Origin: Cymodocea nodosa
Lineage: Eukaryota > Streptophyta > Magnoliopsida > Alismatales > Cymodoceaceae
Reading direction: 5' to 3'
NCBI GenBank assembly: GCA_036874045.1
Contig: CM072343.1
Span: forward strand, 6,344,001 to 6,408,000
Length of the DNA: 64,000 nt
In this document: piece by piece, positions 44,886 through 56,493 of the stretch
How positions within the stretch are numbered: position 1 is the first letter of the stretch
Layout: every line of letters starts with the position of its first letter
The notes under the pieces: model-generated
What the model was told of the DNA's origin: nothing
The model's input: only the letters and a program-made list of their open reading frames with translations
Databases searched by the model: none
Position numbers and translations under genes: made by a program

Positions 44886-45240
44886 ATCTCCCCCTTTTTG
44901 ATAGTGGCAAAAACCTTACAATATTTTACAATATTTCTCTCCCTATATAGCTATATAGATAAACGCACAAAGAAGGAATAGGATATAGAAATTGAAATTG
45001 AATTTGCTCAAATTGCTCCCCCTATTTTACTGATTTACTCCCCCTATTTTATTACAGCTTGCTGAAATAATATTGGGTTTTTCTCCCCCTATTTTGCCAC
45101 TTGTCAAAAGGAGTATAAGCTGAAATAATTACATCTGGACAGTTCGTGGCTATCCTGAAATTTGACTAAGTTGCTGTAAAAGAAAAAGGTTAGTAGAACA
45201 AGCTCCTAGTTGTGGGCTTGGAGAGTAAATAAGCATTGAA
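44886..45240 (-). other. multiple polypurine tracts, copia 5
   Basis: On the minus strand CAAAAAGGGGGAGAT (44886-44900), then several AATAGGGGGAG-type tracts near 45015-45100. Sirevirus arrangement; no ORF. Confidence 0.8.
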
Positions 45241-46290
45241 TCATAAATCATACAAAGAATAAATTCCTAAGTTTCGTCTAATATGATTGAATGCAGATTT
45301 AGACAATGGTTTAGTAAAAATATCTGCTAATTCTTCTTTAGTAGAGACATATTCTAAAGAAATATGACCTTTTTCAACATGGTCACTTAGAAAGTGGTGC
45401 CTAATCTCAATATGTTTTGCTCTAGAGTGTAGGATTGTATTTTTGGAGAAATTTATGGCACTACTACTATCATAGTAAATAATTGTATTCTAAAATTTAA
45501 GTTTATAATTTGCCAATGTTTATTTCATCCATAGAATCTATGCACAACATAAACCTGCTGCCATGTATTCAGCTTCAATTGTAGAGAGTGCTATAGAATT
45601 TTGTTTTTTATTGAACCATGATACAAGAAAGTGACCAAGTAGTTGACATGTACCACTGGTGCTTTTTCTATCTGATTCACATCCTGCATAATCTGCATCA
45701 CTGTAACCTGTTAATATTTGATGACTCTGTGATGAATAAAATAAGCCAAAGTCTTTTGTACCCTGTAAATATTTAAAGATACGTTTGACTACTTTTAAAT
45801 ATGATGCTTTTGGAGAGGCTTGATATCTTGCACAGGCACATACACTGAACATTATGTCTGGTTTGTTGGCTATTAAATACAGAAGTGATCCAATCATGCC
45901 TCTATATTTCTTTTGATCTACAGAAGTGCTAGAGATATCTTTATCAAGCTTTTCATTTGAGTTCATAGGTGTATTAGCTTCTTTGGATTTTTCCATACCA
46001 AATTTTAAGAGAATCTCTTTAGAGAATTTTTCTTGATTTAGAAAGATGCCATGCTGTAATTGATGAATTTGTAATCCTAGAAAGAATTTCAATTCTCCCA
46101 TAAGACTCATTTCAAATTCATTCTGCATTAAAATCTAAAAGTCATGACATAGTTTCTCATTTGTGCCACCAAAAATAATATCATCAACATAAATTTGAAT
46201 GTTCAACATATGAGAATTTTCTAACTTGATAAAAAGAGTATTATCTGTAGTTCCTATGTTAAACTGATTTTCAAGAAGGAAACTGTATTG
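45241..46290 (-). pseudogene. copia 5 RT (3' part) and RNase H
   Basis: RT downstream part with a YVDD-equivalent region near 46180 ([12 protein letters not shown] on the minus strand) and LKFFLGLQIHQL. RNase H contains SDADYAGCESDRKST and ends near ADIFTKPLS with TGA at 45241-45243. The frame is largely open (46128-45538), with few stops. Upstream RT is separated by element D. Confidence 0.88.
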
Positions 46291-48156
46291 TTGTGAAAAG
46301 TTAAATCATAAACTTGTTTATACAGTAGTGTTAGAAAACTTGTTTAATTTGTTTTTATGCTTATATAAATAATTACTTTTAGAAGTAAACAAACAACCTT
46401 TCACACAAATTAGATATTAAATCCAATTTGTATTTTTAACTACAAGTGCACAGTGTATATTGTATTTGTGTGCAAGTACAAGTCAATTCCATAGAGATTG
46501 AGTAAGAATTGTGTACTATTTCAATTTTTATATTGGAGTTTATATGTATTCAGTCAAGCAGTCCATTGAGTTACAGTTAACATAACGGACCTAGTTCGTG
46601 GAATTATGGTTAACTCAACAGACTAACCTCGTGGACTTAAGTTAACTCCATAAGCCTACCTTTCTAGTTAAATACTACTATTTATAGAGGAATTCAGCCA
46701 ACTATTGGGCGGTTCCACAGAATGTAAATAACATCAATTAAGCTCTTTAATGTTAGTTAATATTAGATTTATCATTAAGCAACACTAACATTCAAATATT
46801 TCAAATAATAACCATTAAAATCTTTAAGTATCTGGAATGAATCAATTTCAGTAAACAATAAAACTATTTTCTATTTTCTGAATCAAATAAACATAAAACA
46901 TTCACAATACTGACAATGATAACATTAATCACGATACAAAACAAACAATACAACACTTTAATACTAAATGTAAACACAGATAATTTGTAGTTTTTGGTAT
47001 TTTTGTTTTGATATGTTCTTGAAGATGAACGAAAGGTGAAATGTAAAAATCTCTATCGACAGTAAAAACTTTCGCCACTACATGCAATGCGATTACACCA
47101 CTAAAATCTTAATCACTTACAATCTTGCCTCCTCTCCTTATAGAATCGTGAATCAAGAATTGTAAGATGATCTCCTCTTTAGCATACTGGCATCAACCTG
47201 AAACCAATGCTAGAAACTTTACAATCTCCTAAGATATGAGTTGGTGCTTGGTGAAAATGGTTTTCCTTCCCGCAACGCGATCACTCCTCATAGTGGTTGT
47301 CAGTCACCATGTTTGGCTCGGAATCAACCCGACATCAGGAAAGTATCCTCACAAACCTCCAATGGTTGGTGATTTTTGTGGTGGTGTGGAGCTTCAAGGA
47401 ACTTCTGACGCTTCCTGCAGTTAGCGTAGTTCTCTACCTCTACACACACACCTTCTTTGTCTTTCTCCTCTTCTTTTATATTTCTTTCTGTAGTAACTGC
47501 TTCTACTTAGATGATCAGTTGGATTTCCTTCATTCATATCAACGATGGTGATTACTTCTTCATTCCACGAGTCAATTCCTACATGATATGTGCAACCATG
47601 GTTTTCCTTCGACTTTCCTATTTCTGCAACTACTATAGTGGTATATTAGAAAATAGATGGTCTGTAGAGTTATAGATAATTCAACGGACTTACTTTGTTG
47701 ATTTAACTATAAAACACATACAAATAAAGAAATAACTAGTTCAGATATTTTAGATACTTACAAACCCAACTATCCGATGCTTAAATGCATTTCTGATAGT
47801 TAACAGATAACTTACCGAACACTCACTTAAGTCATGCATTATAGTTTCAACATGTGTACTACAAGAAATAATAAAATATTCTTTGATCGTTAAAAACATA
47901 ACTGTCTAGTACATGCAATATAACTCTCCGAAATAATAGAAAATTCGGATACTTAGGAATTTCAAAGCTTGTATTTCACGACAGGTCAGAAATATACTTA
48001 ATTAACGTTAATTTCTTGAAATTATGTAGATTCTTTTATTAAAGCATATAATAGTGCAATTATAACATAATGACTTAATTCTCATATGATAAGCTAAATA
48101 TTATGCAATTAACCATTATTTAATCGTTAATATTATGCACTTTTTCATTCTAAATA
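46291..48156 (-). repeat. 3' LTR of element D (about 1.87 kb)
   Basis: The 5' edge (TATTTAGAATG, first motif mutated) is at 48156, right after a polypurine tract, which identifies it as a 3' LTR. It aligns with the LTRs of A, B and C through U3, TATA and U5. The 3' edge near 46291 is uncertain by about 20 bases, where copia 5 RT resumes. Confidence 0.85.
47473..47480 (-). promoter_or_regulatory. LTR TATA box, element D
   Basis: TATAAAAG on the minus strand, at the same LTR position as in A, B and C. Confidence 0.6.
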
Positions 48157-48170
48157 CTTCCCCCCTACTT
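48157..48170 (-). other. polypurine tract of element D
   Basis: AAGTAGGGGGGAAG on the minus strand, directly adjoining the LTR start, as required for plus-strand priming. Confidence 0.85.
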
Positions 48171-48532
48171 AAATTTTGCTAGTTCCTTAGTAAACTAAGA
48201 TCTAACTAGTTGGTCTTTCTAAAGTTGCTAGAATTAATTCTTCCCTTTTCTTTTCTTCAGAATACCTAAATTAGATTACTATATAGATATTCTATATTTT
48301 TTTTTAGTAATCTATTTTAACATTGTTTTCTCCTCTTTAACTTACAAATATATTTAAACTTATGTAAATTACATACAAAATATAGTAGCATCACATAGGT
48401 GCTAATTATATTATCTTTTTCTTTTCTAACAACTATTATCCTAAATTTTCCAATATGATTTCTAGAATAAATTTCAACTACATACAAATCAAAACACAAT
48501 CCAATTCAATATGATTAAAACAAGTAGAATAA
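48171..48532. other. AT-rich spacer, nothing recognised
   Basis: Between the shared module and the polypurine tract of D. No ORF or repeat is recognised. In copia 3 the env-position gene occupies the corresponding side of the module, so a gene may be missing here. Confidence 0.45.
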
Positions 48533-49088
48533 TGAATTGTATCTCAAATAAACAACTTCAAAAGTCTAATCTAGATTCATACTTCAATAATCTTAGATAA
48601 TAGAAAATATACTTGATTCAAAAGATTTCTGTATTTCACAAAACACTTTTATCCTTTCAGAACAGTATATGCATATTTGTACTTTAAAAGTTAATTTGAA
48701 AAGCTTGAATCATACAAGAGCTTTCTAGTGTACCCATATATCGAGCTTTCAGTTAACAATCCTAAATTTGATTAGGATCTTAGGTTGCCAGATTTAAAGA
48801 GTCCTTTTTCAAGTCAACAATCCTTACATACCTATCTGCTCAAGTACAAAAGGCTCGTGATCAAACAAGTCAATAAACTCTCAAAGTTTTTCTCTCTTTT
48901 TTTCTCTTTTTTTCTTTTCAACACAATATATATATGTATTTCATTAATACAGATGCAATAAAACACAAATATCATATAATCCTGCTTTTATTATTTACTG
49001 AAAATATGAATCCATATCAATAACCTCATACTTTTTCTATAGTTTAATAAGATTTCACATAAATCCTTCTACAAGTTTAATCAATCAA
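48533..49088 (-). promoter_or_regulatory. internal promoter/leader-like module, element D
   Basis: It aligns with copia 3 31005-31565 over its length. In element orientation it has a TATA-like TATATATATT (48926-48935), a GA-rich start region and a leader ending in the donor-like GATAG/GTATGTAAGG (48832/48831). Conserved runs include GAATCATACAAGAG and TTAGGTTGCCAGATTTAAAG on the plus strand. Function is inferred. Confidence 0.5.
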
Positions 49089-50070
49089 ATTAAATGTATG
49101 TTTGATCCTATGTATTACTTTGATCCTATGTATTTCATTTAATCCAAAAATCAACATTTTAGCTCTTTCAGGATTTCAGATAATTTACTGAATTTCAATT
49201 AAGCCTTCTGATTTCTTTCTAAAATTGTGAAACTATTAAACTCATAAAATTCAATAAAAACATAAGATACTATATCCAGATTTGTATTAATAGTAAAATT
49301 TTGTAGCATCTTATCTAAGATTCTAAATATAACATTCAAGTAGTTACAATTCTTAAAAATTTGATAGTCTCAATTATCGGAAAGTTACAGCAAATTCATA
49401 AAAAAAAAAATTTCAATTTTAGTTACCATAGAAATTTGCAGCACCATTCTAATTCCTCTAATTAATAAAATTATTTGGCTTTTAATCTAATTACCTCCCC
49501 CCCATACCTACATTTTGTATTGTCCTCAATGTAAAAGATTTTACAGTAAATACAGTAATTGTTAGCTAGCATGTGTATTGTTTTGTTGACTTAGCACCTA
49601 ACTCAACAAACTTAATTTGTTGAGTTAATGAATAACTCCACGAATTGAGTTTAAATGTAAATTCAAGATAAGTAATCAATTGCATACCTTGTTCTTTTGT
49701 ATCCCCTTCAACATCTTTTGACTTTTGATTCTGAAAAACTTTTCATTCACAATTAAAAGTAGAATATATAACAAAATAACATTTAACAATAAAACATAAA
49801 TTGTTAATTCAGTGTCTTGTGTGGAACCTAGGCTCTTATGCCTTTGGTGGCTCACAAGCAAGCTAGTTGGTTTCCTAAAACAGATACCAACAAACTAGAT
49901 TGATATATTGTTTTTTCTTTTCTTTTCTTTTTATAAAATAAAACAAAAATAAAATTTTTTCTTCCTTTTCTTTTCTAAAAATAAATGTAGATTACACAAC
50001 ATTAAAAGTACAAAATCACAATTTAAGAACATGATTAAAAAGTAGTAACAAATGGAATAAATGTATCAGC
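49089..50070 (-). other. 3' flank of the F-box gene, element D
   Basis: The part 49480-50070 matches E 15594-16063: a block with GAGCCACCAAAGGCATAAG, a donor-like AAG/GTATGC (49688/49687), TTGTTGAGTTA/TAACTCAACAA arms and ACATTGAGGACAATACA before GGGGGGGAGG (minus strand). The part 49089-49480 is AT-rich with no recognised feature. Confidence 0.55.
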
Positions 50071-51162
50071 TCAATCAAACTTTTTAGGCATAATTCTTCT
50101 TACTATTAATTCTATTTTAATGCAGTCTACTTTTCTTATTAACTTGTAAAATTGTAGTATGTTATCAATACTAAATATAAGTGTATTTCCATTAATGAAA
50201 TGAAATGCAGAATAGGATCCTTTTCTATTCCAAGATATTGTAGTTGTTTCTATTTCTACATCTATTTCAACATATTCCTCTTCCCACTTCCGTTCATTTA
50301 GGTTTTTCATAATCCATATTTGAAATTTCATCAATTCATCCCACCATCTTATTAGACATAAAGTAGGATCATCGTATTCATTATACCACATTCCTAACTA
50401 AATTTTATCATATTCTGCAGATGGTGGTTTAGCTATATCACTCAGTATAGGCAATATTTCTATAAAGTCATCATCATAACTATCTATGCTTACTATGTAT
50501 AAATCAGATCTAATTACAACTGATATATCTAACACTAAATATATATATCCATCAAGTATGACATGTATGTTGTTAATTAATGTTTTCTTTCCTAGATATA
50601 TCATAGTATTTTTAGTCTAAGATCTATTTAGAAAATTATACACACTTAAGCATAAATCCTCATCCCAATTTCCAGTTGGTCTCTAGTAATATAATTTTTC
50701 AGGAATTGTCAAATTTTTATCAGAAAATGTTAATGCTGACCCACAATTTTTAGTTGGTACTTCAAATCTATTAAGCCTTCCTATATTCCATTCTTCTCTA
50801 GTGATAGGATTTCTAATCAAAATATCAGGTAACAGAATGGCATACCTTGGTTTGGTTCTGTAAATAATTAATCCTTCATCTATCCCTATAATATGATCTA
50901 TTCCTTCTAATGTATTGGGTGGAATTCTAGTAGTTTCTTCCATATTCAGATATTCATAGCTGATTGAACTACAATTAAATGACTTCCATAAAAATCCATC
51001 TCTAATCTTAGTCATTTTTGCAGCTTGTAGTCCATGAAAATATTTTTCTCTAACATAGTCTTTAATTTCTTTTGATACATAATACAATTTGCACAAATCT
51101 TTAGATAATAAGTTACTCAGTACTTCTCTTAGTGCATCTAGTGGTAATTTCATCAATTCCAT
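50071..51162 (-). pseudogene. F-box protein gene carried by element D
   Basis: 363 codons from ATG 51162 to TGA 50071-50073, colinear with the copy in E without any indel. It has an F-box (LPLDALREVLSNL, KDLCKLYYVSKEI) followed by the same C-terminal region (VILDGYIYLVLDIS, LIRWWDELMKFQIW, INGNTLIFSIDNI). Only three in-frame stops, all TAG: codon 160 (50683-50685, shared with E), 50605 and 50398. The likely former role was as substrate-recognition subunit of an SCF ubiquitin ligase. It follows capsid gag by 209 bp. Two copies with the same flanks show that the gene travels with the element. Confidence 0.87.
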
Positions 51163-51371
51163 CTATTGTGATTCTATATAACATAAACAAAAAATTTAAC
51201 AAAGATAAAATTAACATAGCTACTTACTTACCCTTATGGAGTTAGGTCATAACTCAACGGACTAAGTTCGTTGAGTCAAGTAATAACTCTATGATACTAC
51301 TAACTATAATTAAACTTACATTTTTTTTTTTTACTTACTATATTATACATAGTTACTTTAGTTATACTGCT
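51163..51371 (-). promoter_or_regulatory. gag/F-box spacer with inverted repeat, D
   Basis: TAACTCAACGGA facing TTCGTTGAGT at about 51250-51278, with outer GGAGTTA/TAACTC arms. Same position and pattern as 17201-17386 in E. Confidence 0.5.
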
Positions 51372-52440
51372 TCATTTAGCTTCCCTCCCATAGGAGGTAT
51401 CAATTTTATTAACAGTTCTATTGATAGGGTTAGGTATTGCTTGCATTGGCAATCCTCTAGTAGGTCTAACTTCTATTGATTCCTTCTGTCTAGGGGGTAT
51501 ATTTCTATTCATATTTTGATTTTGAATGGCAACATTTCCAAATATATGATCTAGACGATTGTTTAATTGTTGAATTATCTTTTCTAACTTCTCTATTCTA
51601 GATCCTTGTTCAATTAGTACTTTATAACTTATATTTTTATCATTTATATTTTCTCCTCCCTAGAAATTGTTATTTCTCCAAGATAGGTTCGGGTGATTTC
51701 TCCAATTAGGATTATAAGAATTTCCAAAGTTATCTTTTTGGTTTCTAGCATAAATAATATCTAAGTCATTAATGTTTGCATTCTTTTCTACTAGCTTTTG
51801 ATTTAATGATAACTCTTCTATTTTCTTTGTTAATTCAGTTAATTTAACTTCAAGCATAGTGCTTGAATCTATTTCATGCATTCGCCTTGGCAATATTCTT
51901 TTATCTATAATAGCTTCAACCGAGTTTTCCCACTATGCAGTTCTTTTTGCAAAGTTTTCTAAATATGCCCATGCTTCCTCACTACACAGTTTTAAAAATC
52001 TATTCTGATAAGTAGATTCTAATAAAGATTTCGTTAAAACATCTATGCCTTCATAAATTATACCTATTAATTGTGCTTTACTCATTGCATGATGTGGACA
52101 TTGACTTAGTAAATCTTTAAATCTTTCAAAATATTTCCAAAATAATTCTCTCTGTTTTTGGCTACATATTAATATTTCCTTTTTCTTTTTAATATTTGAT
52201 GGTTGGATAATATTTTTTTAGAAAAATAGAGCAAAATTCAGTCCATGTAGAAATTGAATAGGGCCACAAAGTATATAACCATCTCTTAGCTGTGTCTTTT
52301 AAAGCAAAAGGGATATATCTAAGTTTAATAGCATCAATACTCATATTCGGCATTTTCATCATTTGACAAACTTCGTTAAATTCTCTAAGGAAATAATAGG
52401 CATGTTCTCTTTCTAATCCATGAAAGTGTGGCAATTGACT
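51372..52440 (-). pseudogene. Retrotransposon gag (capsid type), element D, N-terminus missing
   Basis: It starts at the junction with RNase H (52440/52441) at the residues SQLPHFHGLERE, losing about the first 90 residues present in E. The capsid core (MKMPNMSIDAIKLRYIPFALKD), the NPNWRNHPNLSW motif near 51700 and the C-terminal coiled coil remain. It ends at TGA 51372-51374. A small deletion near 52190 shifts the frame. No zinc knuckle. Confidence 0.85.
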
Positions 52441-54337
52441 ATTTTTTAGTAGTTGTATAATTAACTTGAGCATCATTTAAAGTTTTGCTTGCATAATGAA
52501 TCACTCTAGGAGATTTTTCTATCTTCTGTCTCAACATTGCTCCTACAACAAAATTAGATGCATCACACATTAATTCAAATGGATGGCTCCAATCAAGTGC
52601 TTGTATTATAGAAGTTGAAATTAAGTTAGTCTCAAGCTTGAAAAATGCTTCTTTGCAATTTTTATCAAAGTTGAATGGAACATCTTTTAATAGATTAGTT
52701 AAAGGTCTAGCGATTTTGCTAAAATCTTTAATAAATCTTCTATAAAATCCAGCATGTCCTAGAAATGATCTAATATCTTTTACTAATTTAGGTTCTCGTA
52801 GATTAGAAATTACATCTATTTTAGCTTTATCTACTTCCAACCCTTTCTTTAAAACAACATGTCCCAAGACTATTCCTTGTTTAACCATGAAGTGACATTT
52901 TTCCCAATTTTGAATGAAACTTTTTTCCACACAATGTTTTAATACTTGGTCTAAATTGTTTAAACACACTTCATATGAAGTTCCATATATAGTAAAATCA
53001 TCCATAAATATTTCTAAAAAATCTTCAATCATTCTAGTGAATATGCTTTGCATACACCTTTAAAAGGTGGCTTGTGCATTGCGTAATTTGAATGACATTC
53101 TCTTAAAAGCATAAGTTCCATTAGGACAAGTGAAAGTTGTTTTTTCTTGATCCTCTATTGCTATTGGAACTTGGTTATATCCTGAATACCTATCTAGGAA
53201 ACAAAAATATTCTTGCCCTACTAATTTCTCTAGCATTTGATCTATGAAAGGTAAGGGAAAATGGTTTTTCCTAGTCACAACATTCAGCTTTCTATAGTCT
53301 ATACACACTCTCCAGCCTGATTAAATTCTAGTAGGTATCAAGTCTTGACTTTCATTCCTAATAACTGTTAATCCTGATTTCTTGGGAACTAAATGGATTG
53401 AACTAACCCATGAGATATCAGAAATCAGATAAATTATGTCATTATCTAACCATTTCACTATTTCCTTCCTAACTACTTCTTTTAGGTTTGGATTTAATCT
53501 CCTCTCAGGAATTCTAACTAGTTTAGCATTCTCTTCTAAATATATGTGGTGAGAGCATAAAGTTGCACTTAACCCTTTTATATCAGTCATAGTCCATCCT
53601 ATTGCTTCTTTATAAATTTTTACTACTTTTAATTTAGAAATTTGATCATCTTTTAAATCTAAAGCAATAATGATTGGACAAGTTCATTTTTCTTCCAGAA
53701 ATATATAGGTTAATTTAGGAGGTAAATGTTTTAAATCTAAATGTTGACCATTAGAAGCTAGAGCTTCTAATTGAACATTTTCATCTTTTATATAAATTTC
53801 TTCTTAATCTCCTTTTACATTTATGCTTTCACTTACTTCTAAAGTTTCAAAATTTAGTTGCCTATTTAGTTCTTCTTGAATCACATCATCTAGCATATCT
53901 CCTTCATCCTCTAAAAAGTCTATAGTATGTAAGGACATTTCTAACTTCTCAAACTTTTCTAGTTTGAAAATGTTTAATTGAGTATCCTCATTACCATATG
54001 CTAACTTCATCACTCAAGTTTTATAATTTATAACTGCCCTTGATATTGCTAAAAATGGTCTTCCCAAAATTGAAGATGTATCATGATTTTGATGCTTAAT
54101 TTGTTGGGAATCCAAAATCACAATATCAATAGCACATATGAAGTTTTTGATTTTAATTAAGACATCCTCTATTTTTCCTCTAGGGTATCTTATACTTCTA
54201 TCAACTAATTGAATAACAGTCCTAGTGGGGATTAATCCTTCTAATCTTAAGGATGCAAATATATCACTCGGCATAACATTTATACCTGCACCAAGGTCTA
54301 TTAAGGTTCTTTTTAGAATGGTATTTCCTATGGTGCA
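52441..54337 (-). pseudogene. element D protease, RT and RNase H
   Basis: A single frame with nonsense codons only. Protease with INVMPSDIF near 54270. RT from about 53590 with CIDYRKLN and FMDD (EIFMDDFTIYG) near 53010. RNase H ([28 protein letters not shown]) ends abruptly at 52441 and is joined to gag. It is more diverged from B and C than those are from each other. The right end is the insertion point of C. Confidence 0.9.
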
Positions 54338-56373
54338 TGTTTAGAATGAAAAAGTGCATATTATTAACGGTTAAATGATGGTTAATTGCATAATATTTAG
54401 CTTATCATATGAGAATTAAACCATTATGTTATAATTGCATTGTTATATACTTTAACTTAAGAATCTGCTTAATTTTGAGGAATTAATGTCAATTTAGTAC
54501 ATTTCTGAACTGTCGGTAAATTGCAGGCTGTGAAATTCTTAAGTATCCGAATTTTCTGATATTTCAGACAGTTATGTTTAACAGATCAAACATGTTGGAT
54601 AGTTATGTTTATATTGCCGAACAGTTATGTTTTGAAAGAATATTTTATTATTTCCAGAAGTACACGTGTCGAACCATAATGCATGACTTAAGTGAACTTT
54701 CCGTGAGTTAGCTGTAACTATCTGAAATGCATCTGACCATCGGATAGTTAGACCTGTAACTCTCCAAAATGGGTATTTTATTATTAAACTACTGCTAACA
54801 CATGTCGAGATTTGGTAGATTTACTTAAGTTATATATTGGTGAGTTAGCTGTAACTATCCGAAATGCATCTGAGCATCGGATAGTTAAGTTTATAAGTAT
54901 CCGAAATGCACCTGAGCATCAGATAGTTAAATTTATGCACGTGTTTTATAGTTAAATCAACGAAGAAAGTTCGTTGAGTTATCTGTAACTCCACGGACTA
55001 TTTCTTTTCTAATATACCACTATAGCGGTTGTAGAAACAGGACAGTTGGAAGAAAAACCACGATTGCATGTATTGTGTAGGGAGAAGAAATCATCGCCGT
55101 TGATATGAATGAAGGAAATCCAACCAATCATTCAAGAAGAAGTAGTTACTACTGAAGAAATATAAAAGAAAAGAAGAAAAAGAAGTGGGTGTGATCGATG
55201 GACGACCAGTGTATATAGAGGAGGAGCACTGAGCTTTCTACAGACAGTATCGGCGATTCTCCAAAGTATCACACCAACCATCGTTACCACCACCATATCC
55301 ACCACAATGACTAACCATCGGAGGTCTGTGAGAATACTTTCTTAACGTTGGGTCGATTCCGATCCAAACACAGTGCCTAACAACCACTGTGAGGAGTGAT
55401 CGCGTCGTAGGAAGGGAAGCCATTTTCACCAAGCGCCGACTCATATTTCAGGAGATTGTAAAGCTTTTAGCCTTGGCTTCGGGTTGATGCCTGTATGCTG
55501 AAGAGAAGATTATCTTGCAATTCTAGACTCGCGATTCTATAGGGAGAGGAGACAGAATTGTAAGTGGTTTAATTTTCAGTGGTGTAATCGCATTGCAAGT
55601 AGTGTCGGAAGTATTTACTATCGAGTGAGATTACTTTACATTCCACCTTTCGCCCATTTCCATGTTCATATTAAAACCAAAAATACCAAAAACAATTTAT
55701 CTATGTTTGTATGTTGTATTTGAGTGTTGTATTATTTGTGTTGTATCGTGATTAATGTTATCTTTGTCAGTGTTGTGATTGTTTTATGTTTGTTTTAGTT
55801 TTACAGTTTACTGAAATTGGTTCGTTTAAAAGACTTAAAGATTTTAATGGTTACTGTTTGAATTATCTAAATGTTAGTATTGATTAATGAAAAATCTAGT
55901 TTTTACTAACATTAAAGAGCTTAATTGATGTTATTTACAATCTGTGGAATCGCCCAATGGTTGGCCGAATTCCTCTATAAATAGTAGTATTAAAAAGAAA
56001 AGACAGGCTCGTGGAGTTAACTTAAGTCCACGAGGTTAGTCTGTTGAGTTAGCCATAACTCAACGAACTTTATCCGTTGAGTTAACTATAATTTAATGGA
56101 AAGCTTATTGAATATATAAATTTGATTGTTAACAAATGGACAATTCTAAACATTTCAGCAATTCCCTATGAGATCGACCTGTACTTGCACACTAATACAA
56201 TAGACACTGTGTACTTGCAGTTAAAGTACAAATTGGAATTAATATCTAAATTGTATTAAAGGTTGTTTGTTTACTTCTAAAAGAAAGAATAGGCATAAAG
56301 ATAAATTAACTAAGTAAAAATAGAAGTAACAAATCCAAGTTTTTCTGGTGTAGTGCTGGGAAAACATAAACAA
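54338..56373 (+). repeat. 5' LTR of element C (about 2.04 kb)
   Basis: TGTTTAGAATG at 54338 to just before the PBS. U3 has tandem units with CACGTGTC and TCGGATAGTTA arms (54545-54960). Inverted arms of CGTGGAGTTA and CGTTGAGTTA type recur at 56008-56090. The antisense open frame 55238-55444 is shared with the other LTRs. Confidence 0.9.
55161..55168 (+). promoter_or_regulatory. LTR TATA box, element C
   Basis: TATAAAAG, at the same place as in A, B and D. Confidence 0.65.
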
Positions 56374-56379
56374 GTTTTA

Positions 56380-56397
56380 TGGCGCCGTTGCCGGGGA
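56380..56397 (+). other. primer-binding site, tRNA-Asp
   Basis: TGGCGCCGTTGCCGGGGA, a full match to the complement of the 3' end of plant tRNA-Asp(GTC), as known for the Athila lineage. Confidence 0.92.
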
Positions 56398-56493
56398 ATT
56401 GAATTGAATTGCATTGAATGGATTTAAGCAACTGTTAGAGCTGTTTTGTTTTAATAGCTAGAGAGTTGTGTGTTTTCTTCTGTAATTGAGAAT

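Larger units (their letters stand above)
43531..46290 (-). mobile_element. copia 5 (Sirevirus), RT to 3' LTR
   Basis: Minus strand: RT (partial), RNase H, polypurine tracts, 3' LTR. It is cut in RT at about 46290 by the LTR of element D. The 3' LTR end meets copia 4 LTR at 43530/43531. There is no env-position gene between RNase H and the LTR. Confidence 0.87.
46291..54337 (-). mobile_element. Athila-like element D: PR-RT-RH joined to gag, F-box, 3' LTR
   Basis: From 54337 down: protease, RT and RNase H in one frame (to 52441), a sharp junction to capsid gag (52440-51372), F-box gene (51162-50071), 3' flank, shared promoter-like module, polypurine tract (48157-48170), 3' LTR (48156-about 46291). 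INT, the env-position ORF and the gag promoter are missing, as expected for one internal deletion in the order seen in E. The 5' end is beyond element C, which inserted at 54338. Confidence 0.85.
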
